Positions 26,593 through 38,471 of a stretch of 64,000 bases of DNA are shown here, in pieces; the first letter of the stretch is position 1; each line of letters starts with the position of its first letter. The notes beneath the pieces are model-generated. The model made no database searches. It was not told the DNA's origin and saw only the letters and a program-made list of their open reading frames with translations. The DNA is from Shinella sp. H4-D48 (GTDB taxonomy: Bacteria; Pseudomonadota; Alphaproteobacteria; Rhizobiales; Rhizobiaceae). The stretch is taken from NCBI RefSeq assembly GCF_022637395.1, contig NZ_CP093337.1, positions 542,001 through 606,000 of the forward strand. Reading direction: 5' to 3'. Both the position numbers and the translations under genes were made by a program.

Positions 26593-28198
26593 GGTCGTCC
26601 CTCGCCAGTGTTCGCGGGGCCTTCTGCGGCAGGGTCAGGCCGATCGGCGCGTCGGTGAAGAGCGCGGCATCCATAACCTTCACATCCGGTGAGACGATGA
26701 GATCGAATTCCGACTGGTCGAGAATATGAGCCTGGAGGTCGATGCCGGGTGCGATCTCTGTCAGCACGATACCGTCAGGTGTCAGCTTCAGCACGCAGCG
26801 CTCGGTGACATAGGTGATGTCCTGGCCCTGCGCTACGCCGCGTGGGCCGGAGAAGGTGACATGCTCGACCGCGTTCACCAGTTTTTTGAGCTTGCCTTCC
26901 TTTTCGATGACGAGCTTGCCATTCTCGATGGCCAGTTTCGCGCCGGCATTGAACATGCCGGAGAAGACGATCTTCTTGGCCCGCGCCGTGATGTCCACGA
27001 AGCCGCCGGCGCCGGCCGTTACATGCGGCCGGAAGGAAAGCTTCGAGACATTGACCGAGCCGTCCTTGCCGATTTCGAGGAAGGAGAGCAGCGAAGCATC
27101 GAACCCGGCGCCCTGGAAATAGGTGAACTGGTAGGGCGAGGGCATTAAGGCATCGGCGTTCGAGGCGCAGCCGAAGGCAAAGTCGAGCAGGGGCACGCCG
27201 CCGACCGCGCCTTGTTCGATCACCCATGTCACGGCACCGTGCAGGTCTTCTTCCAGCAGGATCCGGGGCACGTTGGCGGAAATGCCGAAACCGAGATTGA
27301 CGGCGCTGCCGGCCTCGAGCTCCTGCGCGACACGCCGGGCAATGACCTTCTGGATGTTGAATTCAGGCACGCGGAATGTGTCCAGCGGCCGGAAGATCTC
27401 GCCTGAAATGGCGGGATCGTAGAGCGTCTGCGTCGTCTGTTTTTGGTCCGGATCGACGACGATATAGTCGACCAGCACGCCGGGTACGCGCACGTCGTGC
27501 GGCTTGAGTGCGCCATCCTTGGTGATGCGCTTGACCTGCGCGATGACGATGCCGCCGTTGTTGCGGGCCGCAAGCGCCTGGTCGAGCCCGCCGAGATAGG
27601 CGCCCTCGTGTTCATAGGTCAGGTTGCCGCGTTCGTCTGCGGTGGTCGCGCGAATGATTGCCACCTGCGGCGCGATGGCCTTGAAGTAAAGCCACTCTTC
27701 GCCGGCAAAGGTGATCTTCTCCACCACTGCCTCCTGCGCTGCGGCGGCATTCATGACGCAGCCTTCGCGGGTGGGATCGACAAAGGTGTCGAGGCCGACC
27801 TTGGTGATCACGCCGGGCCGCTTGGCTGCGGCCTCGCGGTGCATGTCGAAAAGGATGCCCGAGGGGATATTGTAGGCTGGAATCTCGTTTCCGGTGATCA
27901 TCTGCCAGATCAGCGGCGGCTCGGAGGAGGAGGGGCCGGACGGATAGGAGCCGCCGATGATCTTCTTCAGTAGCCCCTTTCGGGCGATGTGATCGACACC
28001 CTTGATGCCGCTCATGTCCCCGGCTGCGATCGGATGCAGTGTGGTGATGTTCCTGGGGTGGCCGGTTTCTTCGAAACGCGCGCCGATCGCCTGCAACATG
28101 AGATCCGGGCAACCGAGGCCCGACGACGAGGAGACCGAAACGATGGCTCCGTCGGGGATGAGGTCTGCGGCCTCGCGTGGTGTGATATGCTTGCCCAT
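26585..28198 (-). CDS. Acyl-CoA:acetate/propionate CoA-transferase (YdiF/Pct-like)
   Basis: The 537-residue single-chain CoA-transferase fuses alpha-like (1-270) and beta-like (300-537) halves. DGAIVSVSSSSGLGCPDLML opens the first half. The second half contains VTWVIEQGAVGGVPLLDFAF, where the Glu of EQGAVGG is at the position of the catalytic glutamate. It would move CoA to a short carboxylic acid. The start at 28198 has GGAAGAG upstream. It lies between the Gfo/Idh dehydrogenase (20 bases) and the enoyl-CoA hydratase, so it should activate an acid produced in this pathway. Confidence 0.88.
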   Translation of the reverse strand: MGKHITPREAADLIPDGAIVSVSSSSGLGCPDLMLQAIGARFEETGHPRNITTLHPIAAGDMSGIKGVDHIARKGLLKKIIGGSYPSGPSSSEPPLIWQMITGNEIPAYNIPSGILFDMHREAAAKRPGVITKVGLDTFVDPTREGCVMNAAAAQEAVVEKITFAGEEWLYFKAIAPQVAIIRATTADERGNLTYEHEGAYLGGLDQALAARNNGGIVIAQVKRITKDGALKPHDVRVPGVLVDYIVVDPDQKQTTQTLYDPAISGEIFRPLDTFRVPEFNIQKVIARRVAQELEAGSAVNLGFGISANVPRILLEEDLHGAVTWVIEQGAVGGVPLLDFAFGCASNADALMPSPYQFTYFQGAGFDASLLSFLEIGKDGSVNVSKLSFRPHVTAGAGGFVDITARAKKIVFSGMFNAGAKLAIENGKLVIEKEGKLKKLVNAVEHVTFSGPRGVAQGQDITYVTERCVLKLTPDGIVLTEIAPGIDLQAHILDQSEFDLIVSPDVKVMDAALFTDAPIGLTLPQKAPRTLARDDHG

Positions 28199-28218
28199 CG
28201 TCTCTTCCGAATTCCGTC

Positions 28219-30263
<2,045 letters not shown>

Positions 30264-30308
30264 CCTCCCTGCATCGGGCTTTGCGCTCGCTTGTTGAGGG
30301 GTAATTAA

Positions 30309-30322
30309 TTGGATCGTTCCAA
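30309..30322. promoter_or_regulatory. LacI-type operator 1 (TTGGATCGTTCCAA)
   Basis: This 14-base inverted repeat is palindromic except at the centre and lies 46 bases before the LacI gene start. Its reverse complement recurs at 30583-30596 with one change. The 366-base spacer between the two divergent genes shows nothing else recognisable. Confidence 0.7.
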
Positions 30323-30582
30323 ATCTGTCAAGTGCATTTTGGGTGAGTCTTGACCGTGGGCAAGCGATGAGTGAATTCGCCAGATATCGTGACAAGTGAA
30401 CTCAGCGGCACCCAGCAAGCGCTATCGTAATCATCAGAGAGGCATCATAACGCTTGCGAATCCCGTAAACTGGCTTGTCGCCTTGCGGCGTTATGAGGCT
30501 CGTTAGCTGAAGCCGAAAGGGGATATGTCACCGCAAAGGGCGCAATGTCGCACGAAGCAGGTGAAGGAATAGTGCTTGAAAT

Positions 30583-30596
30583 TTGGAACGATCTAA
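30583..30596. promoter_or_regulatory. LacI-type operator 2 (TTGGAACGATCTAA)
   Basis: This is the inverse copy of operator 1 with a single C-to-T change, 34 bases before the DUF993 GTG start. The centres of the two sites are 274 bases apart, so a looped complex covering both promoters is possible. Confidence 0.7.
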
Positions 30597-30629
30597 ATTA
30601 TTGCGCTAAAAAACCTTTGGGAGGATGTC

Positions 30630-31796
30630 GTGTCTATCAGCCTTTCCCTGCCGCGCGCCGATGGCGGCGTCGAAGCCTATGCCCTCTCGGGTACACCCAC
30701 CGCGCGTCCGGCCTCAGCGCCATCATTCAACCGCATCGCCTATGCAGCCGCGCACGTGGTTTCCGATCCGCGCCGCGATGCCCTGCCCTGGGAGGCGCCG
30801 GCCATCGACTGGGAGCGTACGATGGCGTTTCGCCATCACCTCTGGTCGCTTGGTTTTCGCATTGCGGAGGCAATGGACACCTCGCAGCGCGGCATGGGGC
30901 TCGACTGGGCCGGTGCGCAGGAACTCATCCGCCGCTCGCTTGCCGAGGCGAAGACGGTGCCGGGCGCGGACCTCGCCTGCGGCGCCGGCACGGATCATCT
31001 CAACCCCGCGGATGCCCGTTCTCTTGATGATGTGATCGGGGCCTATGAGGAGCAGGTCGCCTTTGTCGAAAGGCATGGCGGTCGCGCCATCATGATGGCG
31101 AGCCGGGCACTGGCGCGCATCGCTCGCTCCCCGGACGATTATCGCAAGGTCTACGGTCGCATCCTCGGCCAGGCGAAGGACAAGGTCGTGCTGCACTGGC
31201 TGGGCGACATGTTCGACGCGCAGCTGCGGGGCTACTGGGGTTCGCAAAGCTTCGAGCCGGCGCTCGATACGGTTATCTCGATCATCGAGGAGAACCGCGC
31301 CAAGGTCGAAGGCATCAAGATCTCTCTTCTCGACAATGCATATGAGGTGGCGCTGCGCGATCGCCTGCCGGAGGGCGTGCTCTGCTTCACGGGTGATGAC
31401 TTCAACTATGCCGAACTGATCGAGGGCGACGGGGTGAGGTACAGCCATGCGCTGCTCGGTATCTTCGATGCCGTCGCGCCACAGGCCTCGCAGGCCTTGG
31501 CGTCCCTTGCGGCTGGAGACGTCGCACGCTTTCGGGCCGTTATCGCGCCGACGGTTCCGTTGTCCCGCAAGATTTTCGAAGCGCCGACGCAATATTACAA
31601 GGCGGGTGTCGTCTTCCTCGCCTGGCTGAACGGCCATCAGGATCATTTCACCATGCCTGCCGGCATGCAATCCGCCCGCGGCGTCGTGCACTATGCGGAT
31701 GTGTTCCGCCTCGCCGACAAGGCCAATGTGCTGGACAAGCCGGAACTGGCGGTCGCTCGCATGAAAAGCCTGATGACTGTGCTCGGCATTTCCTGA
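30630..31796 (+). CDS. DUF993 dihydrodipicolinate-synthase-like (aldolase-type) protein
   Basis: The 388-residue protein matches the DUF993 branch of the DHDPS/NAL TIM-barrel superfamily: WERTMAFRHHLWSLGFRIAE near the start, the LACGAGTDHLNP strand, RAIMMASRALARIA, and KDKVVLHWLGDMFDAQLRGY. KVEGIKISLLDNAYE holds a Lys where Schiff-base aldolases have theirs. GTG at 30630 has GGGAGG five bases upstream. It is transcribed divergently from the LacI/Gfo-Idh/CoA-transferase operon and shares its operator pattern. It probably performs a lyase or aldolase step in the same pathway. No member function is known to me. Confidence 0.82.
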   Translation: MSISLSLPRADGGVEAYALSGTPTARPASAPSFNRIAYAAAHVVSDPRRDALPWEAPAIDWERTMAFRHHLWSLGFRIAEAMDTSQRGMGLDWAGAQELIRRSLAEAKTVPGADLACGAGTDHLNPADARSLDDVIGAYEEQVAFVERHGGRAIMMASRALARIARSPDDYRKVYGRILGQAKDKVVLHWLGDMFDAQLRGYWGSQSFEPALDTVISIIEENRAKVEGIKISLLDNAYEVALRDRLPEGVLCFTGDDFNYAELIEGDGVRYSHALLGIFDAVAPQASQALASLAAGDVARFRAVIAPTVPLSRKIFEAPTQYYKAGVVFLAWLNGHQDHFTMPAGMQSARGVVHYADVFRLADKANVLDKPELAVARMKSLMTVLGIS

Positions 31797-31809
31797 GATA
31801 GCTGTGGAT

Positions 31810-31829
31810 GACCGGCCGTTTGGCCGGTC
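31810..31829 (+). terminator. Hairpin after the DUF993 gene
   Basis: GACCGGCC and GGCCGGTC pair around a GTTT loop, 14 bases after the stop codon. No T-run follows, so termination strength is unclear. Confidence 0.4.
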
Positions 31830-31885
31830 GATTGCGCCGTCAGACGCTAAACTTCGGTCATGGAATGCGTGACCTGGAGCAGGAT

Positions 31886-32581
31886 ATGACGGCTGGCGAC
31901 GTGAAGATCGGCGAAAGCTGGAAGGCACCACTGGCGGCGGAATTCTCCAGTCCGTACATGGCCGAGCTGAAAGCCTTCCTGCTGGCGCAGAAGCAAGACG
32001 GGAAACGGATCTTTCCGAAGGGTGCGGAATATTTCCGGGCGCTCGATCTGACGCCGCTCGACGAAGTACGTGTCGTCATCCTCGGACAGGATCCCTATCA
32101 CGGCGAAGGGCAGGCGCACGGCCTGTGCTTTTCGGTGCAGCCGGGCGTGCGCATTCCGCCCTCGCTCGTCAACATCTACAAGGAATTGCAGGCGGATCTC
32201 GGCATTCCCCCAGCGCGGCACGGCTTTCTGGAGCATTGGGCGCAGCAGGGCGTGCTGCTCTTGAACAGCGTGCTGACGGTAGAAATGGGCCACGCGGCCT
32301 CGCACCAGGGCAAGGGCTGGGAGCGTTTCACCGACGCGGTAATCCGCGCGGTCAATGAGCAGGAAAAGCCCGTCGTCTTCATTCTCTGGGGATCATACGC
32401 CCAGAAGAAGGCGGCCTTCGTCGATAGCCGCCGTCACCTCGTGCTGCGCTCGCCGCATCCTTCGCCGCTCTCGGCGCATAATGGCTTCTTCGGCACCAAG
32501 CCGTTCTCCAAGGCGAATGCCTTTCTCGAAAAACATGGCCGCAAGCCGATCGACTGGCAACTGCCGGCGACGCCTCAGTAG
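31886..32581 (+). CDS. ung: Uracil-DNA glycosylase, family 1
   Basis: The 231-residue enzyme removes uracil from DNA by base excision. The catalytic motif GQDPYH is at 67-72 (Asp69), followed by the QAHGLCFSV pocket. The second motif [13 protein letters not shown] carries the His that contacts the uracil O2. [10 protein letters not shown] lies between. The length is normal for Ung. The start at 31886 has GGAGCAGGA upstream; the longer frame to 31808 overlaps the hairpin of the previous gene. It is a monocistronic housekeeping gene, convergent with the nucleoside hydrolase downstream. Confidence 0.95.
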   Translation: MTAGDVKIGESWKAPLAAEFSSPYMAELKAFLLAQKQDGKRIFPKGAEYFRALDLTPLDEVRVVILGQDPYHGEGQAHGLCFSVQPGVRIPPSLVNIYKELQADLGIPPARHGFLEHWAQQGVLLLNSVLTVEMGHAASHQGKGWERFTDAVIRAVNEQEKPVVFILWGSYAQKKAAFVDSRRHLVLRSPHPSPLSAHNGFFGTKPFSKANAFLEKHGRKPIDWQLPATPQ

Positions 32582-32596
32582 CGCGCCGGCCGTTTC

Positions 32597-33547
32597 TTAA
32601 CGCACCAGCGTCTCGTCGAGCAGCGCCATCACCTTGTCCGCATCAATGCCGGTGCAGGCGTGCTGGCTGGGCAGGCCGTCCCAATCGCCCGGCGGGAACG
32701 CGCGGCCGTCCGGCTTCTGGATGGTCTGGCCATCCGCGATGCCGCCGGCCACGACGCGGATTGCGCCGCTTCGCGTGGTGAAGAGTTCCGGCGCCACGAG
32801 GTAGACGCAGGCGCAACTGTCATGCACCACCATACCCTCGTCCTTCACATGCCGGCCGTAGAAATCGATATAGAACTGCGAGATATCGGAGAGCAGCTTG
32901 AGGTGCCTGCCGTTGGCTGCGGTGAGTTCAGCCAGACGCTTGCGCGTCATCACGGTTTTCATCGTCACGTCGAGACCGACGACGATAACCTTCCAATGCG
33001 CGCCCATCACCACGTCGGCCGCTTCCGGGTCGCCGTGGATGTTGGCCTCGGCGGCGGGCGTGATGTTGCCGGGCACATCGAAGGCGCCGCCCATAATGAT
33101 GACCTGCTTCACAAGGCCCGCGATTTCAGGGTCTTCCTTAAGGGCATCCGCAAGGTTCGACATGCGGCCGACGGCAATCAGGGTCACCTCGCCCGGATTG
33201 GCGCGAACGGTGTCGATGATGAAGCGATGGGCCGGACGCGGATCGATGGGAAGATCGATCGTCTCGGGCACGCCAATATTGCCCAGCCCATCATGGCCGT
33301 GGATCATCACCGGCCAGTCGGCGGTATTGCGCGCCGGATCGTAGGTCTGGCCGTTGCCCTTGGCGACGGGGGCACTGATGCCCCATTCCCGCTTGAGAAA
33401 CAGCGCGTTGCGCGTGGTCGTCTCGATAGAGGCATTACCGAAGACGGTGGTGATGCCGATCAGGTCGATTTCGGGATGATTGTGCAGGAACAGCAGCGCC
33501 ATGGCGTCATCGACGCCAGGGTCCGTGTCGAAAATTACCTTATGCAT
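32597..33547 (-). CDS. Inosine-uridine-type nucleoside hydrolase
   Basis: The 316-residue protein shows the family calcium-binding signature DTDPGVDDAMALL (7-19). Further conserved parts are TTVFGNASIETTTRNAL, IHGHDGLGNIG, IIMGGAFDVPGNITPAAEAN with the ribose-contacting Asn/Glu, and VVHDSCACVYLV with the Asp/His of the active site. It splits ribonucleosides into base and ribose, in the cytosol. It is 40 bases from the amino-acid dehydrogenase-like gene upstream on the same strand, but a shared function is not evident. Start 33547 follows an A-rich leader. Confidence 0.9.
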   Translation of the reverse strand: MHKVIFDTDPGVDDAMALLFLHNHPEIDLIGITTVFGNASIETTTRNALFLKREWGISAPVAKGNGQTYDPARNTADWPVMIHGHDGLGNIGVPETIDLPIDPRPAHRFIIDTVRANPGEVTLIAVGRMSNLADALKEDPEIAGLVKQVIIMGGAFDVPGNITPAAEANIHGDPEAADVVMGAHWKVIVVGLDVTMKTVMTRKRLAELTAANGRHLKLLSDISQFYIDFYGRHVKDEGMVVHDSCACVYLVAPELFTTRSGAIRVVAGGIADGQTIQKPDGRAFPPGDWDGLPSQHACTGIDADKVMALLDETLVR

Positions 33548-33587
33548 ATGTTTCTCTGTCTTGTTTTTCTTATGAAGAGCGTGCCGC

Positions 33588-34823
33588 CTACTGGAAGCGG
33601 GCGATGGAGAAGGGGGTAAGCGCATCGTCGCGTTGGCCGGCCAGCAGCCGGGCGACGTGACGGCCGGTCGTGGCTGAAAGCGTCAGGCCGAGATGGCCGT
33701 GGCCGAAGGCGAAGGCAATGCGCGGGTCGCGCGGGTGCAGGCTGATCACCGGCAGCGAATCCGGTGTTGAGGGGCGCCGGCCCATCCATTCCGTGCCGCC
33801 TTCCTCCTGAAGATCTGGCACGTAGCGGCGCATCTTCCTGCGCATGGCGGCGGCGCGCTTGTAGTTGGCAGGTGCTTCGGGAGATGCGAGCTCGACAGCG
33901 CCGCCGATGCGCAGTGCGTTCTCGAAGGGCGTCGCGACAAATCCATGCTCGGAAAAGAAGACGGGCATTTCAAGCGTCGTCGACGGGTTCATGAAGGTCG
34001 TGTTGTAACCGCGCTCCGTTTCCAGGAGCACCTTGAGGCCCAGATCGGAGACGAAGCGGCGCGACCATACACCGGCGGTAATCACCAGCTTGTCAAAGGT
34101 GAATTCCCGTCCGCCTTCGGTCCTGACGATGACGCCGTCTGCACCCTGCGCCACAGAGGCGATCGTCGCGTCCAGCAACGTGGCGCGCTCGCGCAGCACC
34201 GCCTGCAGGCGGCGAAGGAACGTCAAGGGATAATCGAAGGTGCGGTAGCCGTCGTTAAAAATGGCACCTGCGAAACTGCCCTGCAGGGCGGGCACACGGC
34301 AGCGGGCTTCCTTCGGATCGAGTTTCTCGACATTGCAGCCTATCAGCCGGGCATTCTCGGTCTCGTGGGCAAACGCCTTGTCGCGCGCCGCAATACTGTC
34401 GAAGACCGTCAGCGCGCCGGTGTCGCGCATGTGGCCGGAAATACCCGCAAGATTGCCGAGATGCACATGGTCGGCCTCGGCCGTTTTCATGAGATGAAGC
34501 AGGGCGGTGCGACTGGCGGCGACCTTGCCGGCGCGCGTGGAGAGCAGCAACCGGACGAGCCATGGGGCAAGCGCTGGCAGGTCCTGCCAGCGCAGGGTGA
34601 GGGGGCCAAGCGGATCGAGCAGCCATTTCGGGACGGAGAGCAACATGTCCGGCCGGGCGATCGGGTCGATTTCCGGCACCGCCAGGATGCCGGCATTGCC
34701 GACGGATGCGGGGAGGCCGCCGGCATCGCGCTCCAGAATGGTAACGCTGTGGCCTTGCTCAAGCAGATGAAGGGCTGTGGCGCAGCCGATGATGCCGCCG
34801 CCGACGATTCCGATATGCGCCAT
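33588..34823 (-). CDS. FAD-dependent D-amino-acid dehydrogenase-like oxidoreductase
   Basis: The 411-residue DAO-superfamily flavoprotein has GGGIIGCATALHLLEQGHSV (8-27) and the typical SVGNAGILAVPEIDPIARPD after it, as in DadA. TERGYNTTFMNP and WMGRRPSTPDSLPVISLHP, then FGHGHLGLTLSATTGR, match the C-terminal FAD-binding part. It probably deaminates a D-amino acid or D-hydroxyproline at the membrane side and passes electrons to quinone. No racemase or epimerase lies beside it. The nucleoside hydrolase gene follows on the same strand. Confidence 0.85.
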   Translation of the reverse strand: MAHIGIVGGGIIGCATALHLLEQGHSVTILERDAGGLPASVGNAGILAVPEIDPIARPDMLLSVPKWLLDPLGPLTLRWQDLPALAPWLVRLLLSTRAGKVAASRTALLHLMKTAEADHVHLGNLAGISGHMRDTGALTVFDSIAARDKAFAHETENARLIGCNVEKLDPKEARCRVPALQGSFAGAIFNDGYRTFDYPLTFLRRLQAVLRERATLLDATIASVAQGADGVIVRTEGGREFTFDKLVITAGVWSRRFVSDLGLKVLLETERGYNTTFMNPSTTLEMPVFFSEHGFVATPFENALRIGGAVELASPEAPANYKRAAAMRRKMRRYVPDLQEEGGTEWMGRRPSTPDSLPVISLHPRDPRIAFAFGHGHLGLTLSATTGRHVARLLAGQRDDALTPFSIARFQ

Positions 34824-34870
34824 GCCGTCCCGTTTGTGTCGATTTCAACGCTGGCGGCCGAAGCATGCCG

Positions 34871-34902
34871 GCCGTTTGCGCCGGACGATAGACGCAAACG
34901 GC
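34871..34902. terminator. Hairpin between sitD and the flavoprotein gene
   Basis: GCCGTTTGCG (34871-34880) pairs with CGCAAACGGC (34893-34902) around a 12-base loop, 32 bases after the sitD stop on the minus strand. No T-run follows. It probably ends the sitABCD message. Confidence 0.5.
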
Positions 34903-34933
34903 ATGGCTGTCGACAGCGCACAAATCGTCGCGA

Positions 34934-35776
34934 TCAGACCTGTTCGGCCGGCCTGCGGTTGCGCGCGACCTGCCGCACGAAGGCGATAACGAAGAGGATC
35001 GACATCAGAAGCACGATCGTCGGCGCCGGTGCGCTATCGATGATGAAGCTCAGCCAGATCCCGAAGAACGAGGACCCGACAGCCACGAGCACGGCGACGG
35101 CGAGCATTGTCGGAAAACGCCGCGTCAGAAGTGCGGCGATGGCTCCCGGCGCCACAAGCATGGCGATGGCAATGATGATGCCGACAGCCTTCAACGCGCC
35201 CACGACGACGAGCGAAAGCACGGCCAGCAGCCCGTAATGCAGCAGCCTGACCGGCAGGCCGATGGCCGATGCATGCTGCCTGTCGAAGGCATGAACCAGC
35301 AGGTCCTTGCGGAAGGCGAGGATGAAACCTGTGGAAGCGGCAGCGATAACCCCGGTTTCCAGAAGGTCGGAGGCACCGATGCCCAGCATGTCGCCAAACA
35401 GGATGTGGTCGAGGTGGATATCGGGCTGGATCTTCACATAGAGCACCAGACCGAGCGCGAACATGCCGGAAAAGACGATGCCGAGAACGGTATCCTCCTT
35501 CACGCGGCTGTTATCCTTGAGATACCCGGCCGCCAGCGCGCAGAACAGGCCCGCGACGAAGGCGCCGGCAGCGAAGGGGAGGCCGAGCACATAGGCGCCG
35601 ACGACGCCCGGCAGTACGGCATGGGAGACGGCATCCCCCATCAGCGACCAGCCCTTAAGGACGAGGTAGCAGGACAGGAGCGCCATCGGCACGGCGATCA
35701 TCAGCGTCACCAAAAAGGCATTCTGCATGAAGCCGAGCCGGAAAGGCAGAAGCGCGAGTTCAAGCGTTTCAGTCAT
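34934..35776 (-). CDS. sitD: Manganese/iron ABC transporter permease SitD
   Basis: The 280-residue permease of the ABC-3 metal family has eight hydrophobic segments. CYLVLKGWSLMGDAVSHAVLPG (starting near residue 36) is the conserved family region, and a second conserved segment reads LKAVGIIIAIAMLVAPGAIA. It probably forms a heterodimer with SitC for Mn(II) uptake. Its ATG overlaps the sitC stop by four bases. The operon order on the minus strand is sitA, sitB, sitC, sitD. Confidence 0.9.
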   Translation of the reverse strand: MTETLELALLPFRLGFMQNAFLVTLMIAVPMALLSCYLVLKGWSLMGDAVSHAVLPGVVGAYVLGLPFAAGAFVAGLFCALAAGYLKDNSRVKEDTVLGIVFSGMFALGLVLYVKIQPDIHLDHILFGDMLGIGASDLLETGVIAAASTGFILAFRKDLLVHAFDRQHASAIGLPVRLLHYGLLAVLSLVVVGALKAVGIIIAIAMLVAPGAIAALLTRRFPTMLAVAVLVAVGSSFFGIWLSFIIDSAPAPTIVLLMSILFVIAFVRQVARNRRPAEQV

Positions 35777-36645
35777 GACGGAAGGCTTTCCGTGGTTTCT
35801 AGTGCCAGGCGGCTTTTGCGGCGGGCGGCAAGCAGTCCGTGTTTCGGTGCGAAGAGGAAGGCCGCGAGGAAGATCGCTGTCTGTAGCACGACAATGATGC
35901 CGCCGGTCGCGCCGTCGAGGAAATAGGAGAGGTAGGCGCCGACGAAGCTGGTTCCCGCGCCAAGCGCGGCGGCGATCACGATGAGACGCTGGAAGCGATC
36001 GGTCAGAAGATAGGCGGTTGCGCCCGGCGTCACCACCATGGCGACGACCAGAAATGCGCCGACGGTCTGCATGGCGGCGACCGTGGAGGCGCTGAGCAGG
36101 GTGAAGAACAGGATCTTCAGGCCCGTCGGGTTAAGGCCGATTGAGCGGGCGTGGCTCTCATCGAAGAAGGCGACCATCAGGTCTTTCCACTTGAGAAGGA
36201 GGATGACCAGCGTGACGAAGCCGATGATGGCGAGCTGGATCGTGTCTTCTCGGGTGATCGCGAGGATATTGCCGAGCACGATGGTCTGGATGTTCACCGG
36301 GGTCGGCGAAAGCGAGACCATGAAGAGGCCGAGGCCGAAGAAGGAGGAGAAGATCATGCCGATAATGGCATCCTCCTTCAGCCGCGTCTGACGATTGAGG
36401 AAAAGCATGGCGGCGGCGGCGAGCCCGCCGGAAAGGAAGGCGCCCACCGCGAAGGGCAGGCCCAGCATGTAGGCGCCGGCCACGCCCGGCACGATCGAGT
36501 GCGAGAGCGCGTCGCCAATGAGCGACCAGCCCTTCAGCATGAGATAGGCCGAGAGGAAGCCGCAGATGCAGCCGACCAGCGCGCTCACCCACATGGCATT
36601 GACCATGTAGCCATAGGCGAAAGGCTCGATGAGCAGATCGGTCAC
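35773..36645 (-). CDS. sitC: Manganese/iron ABC transporter permease SitC
   Basis: The 290-residue ABC-3 permease contains [20 protein letters not shown] (starting near residue 34) and [20 protein letters not shown], the paired conserved regions of ZnuB/SitC-like proteins. It is closely similar in layout to SitD encoded downstream, which suggests an ancient duplication. It is coupled by overlapping start and stop to both sitB and sitD. Metal specificity (Mn over Fe or Zn) is inferred from the operon type and the Mur-like operators. Confidence 0.9.
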   Translation of the reverse strand: MTDLLIEPFAYGYMVNAMWVSALVGCICGFLSAYLMLKGWSLIGDALSHSIVPGVAGAYMLGLPFAVGAFLSGGLAAAAMLFLNRQTRLKEDAIIGMIFSSFFGLGLFMVSLSPTPVNIQTIVLGNILAITREDTIQLAIIGFVTLVILLLKWKDLMVAFFDESHARSIGLNPTGLKILFFTLLSASTVAAMQTVGAFLVVAMVVTPGATAYLLTDRFQRLIVIAAALGAGTSFVGAYLSYFLDGATGGIIVVLQTAIFLAAFLFAPKHGLLAARRKSRLALETTESLPS

Positions 36646-37511
36646 GGCGCTTTCTCCTGCTCGCGCTCGCTATAGATGACGAACGGGCGCTCATCGTCGG
36701 TAATCACCTTGACCGAACGCTTGTCCTCGTCGTCGTGCAGGTCCTGGCCGCCGAGAATGAAGTGACGCAGCACGCCGCCGAAGGCCTTCTCCAGATTGGC
36801 CTCTGTAAAGGTTTCGGCAGTGGGGCCGGAGGCGATGACCGTGCCCTTGACGAAGACGGTCCGGTCGCAGAAATCCGGCACGCTGCCCAGATTGTGCGTG
36901 GAAACCAGCATGACGCGGCCTTCGTCGCGCAGCTTGCCGAGCAATTCGATGATCTGCTCCTCGGTGGTGACGTCGACGCCTGTGAAGGGCTCGTCGAGCA
37001 GGATCACCTGGCCCTCCTGCGCCAGCGCGCGTGCGAGGAACACACGCTTTCTCTGACCGCCTGAGAGCTCGCCGATCTGGCGCTTGCGAAAAGCGCTCAT
37101 GTTGACGCGCGAAAGCGCCTCGTCGACCATGTCATGATCATGTTTGGAGGGGATGCGCAGCCAGTTCATGTGGCCGTAGCGGCCCATCATCACGACGTCC
37201 TCGACCAGCACGGGAAAGGTCCAGTCGACCTCCTCGGCCTGCGGCACATAGGCGACGAGATTCTTCTTCAAGGCTTCTTTCACGGAAAGGCCGAGGATCG
37301 TCACTTGGCCTGCGGCGATGGGCACGAAGCCCATGATCGCCTTGAAGAGTGTCGACTTGCCGGCGCCGTTGACACCCACAAGGGCGGTGATGGTGCCTTT
37401 CGGCACGGAGAAGCTGGCCTGCCGAAGGGCGGTATGCCCATTGCGATAGGTGACCGTCACATTCTCGGCGACGATGCCGGCGACCTTCTTGGGCTTGCTT
37501 CCCATCATCAT
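36642..37511 (-). CDS. sitB: Manganese/iron ABC transporter ATPase SitB
   Basis: The 289-residue ATPase has Walker [11 protein letters not shown]-loop [13 protein letters not shown], signature LSGGQRKR, Walker [13 protein letters not shown] and H-loop STHN. The EEVDWTFPV segment is characteristic of Mn/Zn importers. A C-terminal acidic tail ([10 protein letters not shown] and following, about residues 260-289) extends beyond the usual domain. It energises SitCD. It overlaps sitA and sitC by four bases each. Confidence 0.92.
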   Translation of the reverse strand: MMMGSKPKKVAGIVAENVTVTYRNGHTALRQASFSVPKGTITALVGVNGAGKSTLFKAIMGFVPIAAGQVTILGLSVKEALKKNLVAYVPQAEEVDWTFPVLVEDVVMMGRYGHMNWLRIPSKHDHDMVDEALSRVNMSAFRKRQIGELSGGQRKRVFLARALAQEGQVILLDEPFTGVDVTTEEQIIELLGKLRDEGRVMLVSTHNLGSVPDFCDRTVFVKGTVIASGPTAETFTEANLEKAFGGVLRHFILGGQDLHDDEDKRSVKVITDDERPFVIYSEREQEKAP

Positions 37512-38398
37512 TTCGAGAGACCTTCCACGATTGTCTCAGACGTCACGCGCAGCAGGTCGAGATAGGTCGGCACGGGACCGTCTGCTTCACTGAGCGAGTC
37601 GACATAGAGCACGCCGCCATAGGCCGCGCCCGTTTCCGCCGCGACCTGCTTGGCCGGGTCGGCGGACACCGTGCTTTCGCTGAAGACGACATGGATATTG
37701 TGCTCGCGCACCGCATCGATCACCGTCTTCACCTGCTTGGGGGTCCCCTGCTGGTCGGCATTGATCGGCCAGAGGAAGAGTTCCTTCAGACCGAAATCGC
37801 GGGCGAGATAGCTGAACGCGCCTTCGCTGGTGACAAGCCAACGCTTTTCTTCCGGCAGCGCGCCGATCTTGGCTTTCATCTCCTCGCCGAGCGCCTTGAT
37901 CTTTTCGCCATAGGCCTTGGCATTGGCGTCGTAGGTTGCGCCGTTTGCCGGATCGAGTGCGACCAGCGCCTTGCGGATGTTCTCGACATAAACAAGCGCG
38001 TTGTCCGGCGACATCCAGGCATGGGGGTTCGGCTTGCCCTGATAGGGTCCTTCGACGATGCTCATGGGTTCTATGCCGTCGCTCACGACAACGTTCGGCA
38101 CGTCACCGAGATTGGCCAGGAACTTCTCGAACCAGAGTTCCAGGTTGAGGCCGTTCCATAGCACCAGCTTGGCGTCCTGCGCTTTCAGGATATCGCGCGG
38201 CGTCGGCTGGTAGTTATGAATCTCGGCACCGGGTTTGGTGATGGATTCCACCACGGCGGCATCGCCGGCCACGTTGGCTGCGATATCCGCGATGATCGTG
38301 AACGTGGTCACCACTTTCGGCTTTTCCTGTGCGAAGGCGGGCGCCGTGGCGAGAAGCGGCAGGCTGAGGATAAGCGCATTGAATGAACGACGGAGCAT
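37508..38398 (-). CDS. sitA: Manganese-binding ABC transporter protein SitA
   Basis: The 296-residue cluster A-1 binding protein has a signal peptide (1-24, ending AFA). Metal ligands expected for SitA/TroA are seen as His in [13 protein letters not shown], His in [11 protein letters not shown], Glu in [12 protein letters not shown] and Asp in VDSLSEADG. There is no His-rich loop of the zinc-specific ZnuA kind, which favours Mn/Fe. Start 38398 is chosen because the longer frame would begin inside one of the Mur-like operators. The operon is probably repressed by Mur (a Fur-family manganese regulator) when Mn is plentiful. Confidence 0.92.
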   Translation of the reverse strand: MLRRSFNALILSLPLLATAPAFAQEKPKVVTTFTIIADIAANVAGDAAVVESITKPGAEIHNYQPTPRDILKAQDAKLVLWNGLNLELWFEKFLANLGDVPNVVVSDGIEPMSIVEGPYQGKPNPHAWMSPDNALVYVENIRKALVALDPANGATYDANAKAYGEKIKALGEEMKAKIGALPEEKRWLVTSEGAFSYLARDFGLKELFLWPINADQQGTPKQVKTVIDAVREHNIHVVFSESTVSADPAKQVAAETGAAYGGVLYVDSLSEADGPVPTYLDLLRVTSETIVEGLSK

Positions 38399-38418
38399 GA
38401 ATGGCCCTAAACTGCTTT

Positions 38419-38433
38419 TGCGAATGAGTTGCA
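38419..38433. promoter_or_regulatory. Mur-type manganese operator, site 1
   Basis: TGCGAATGAGTTGCA is an imperfect inverted repeat 21 bases before the sitA start. Its reverse complement differs at one base from site 2. Rhizobial Mur (Fur-like, Mn-responsive) binds sites with such TGCAA...TTCGCA arms in sitABCD promoters. Confidence 0.65.
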
Positions 38434-38471
38434 TTAAACTATAGGGCCCTTTCCCGCGCTGTCAACGCTAT

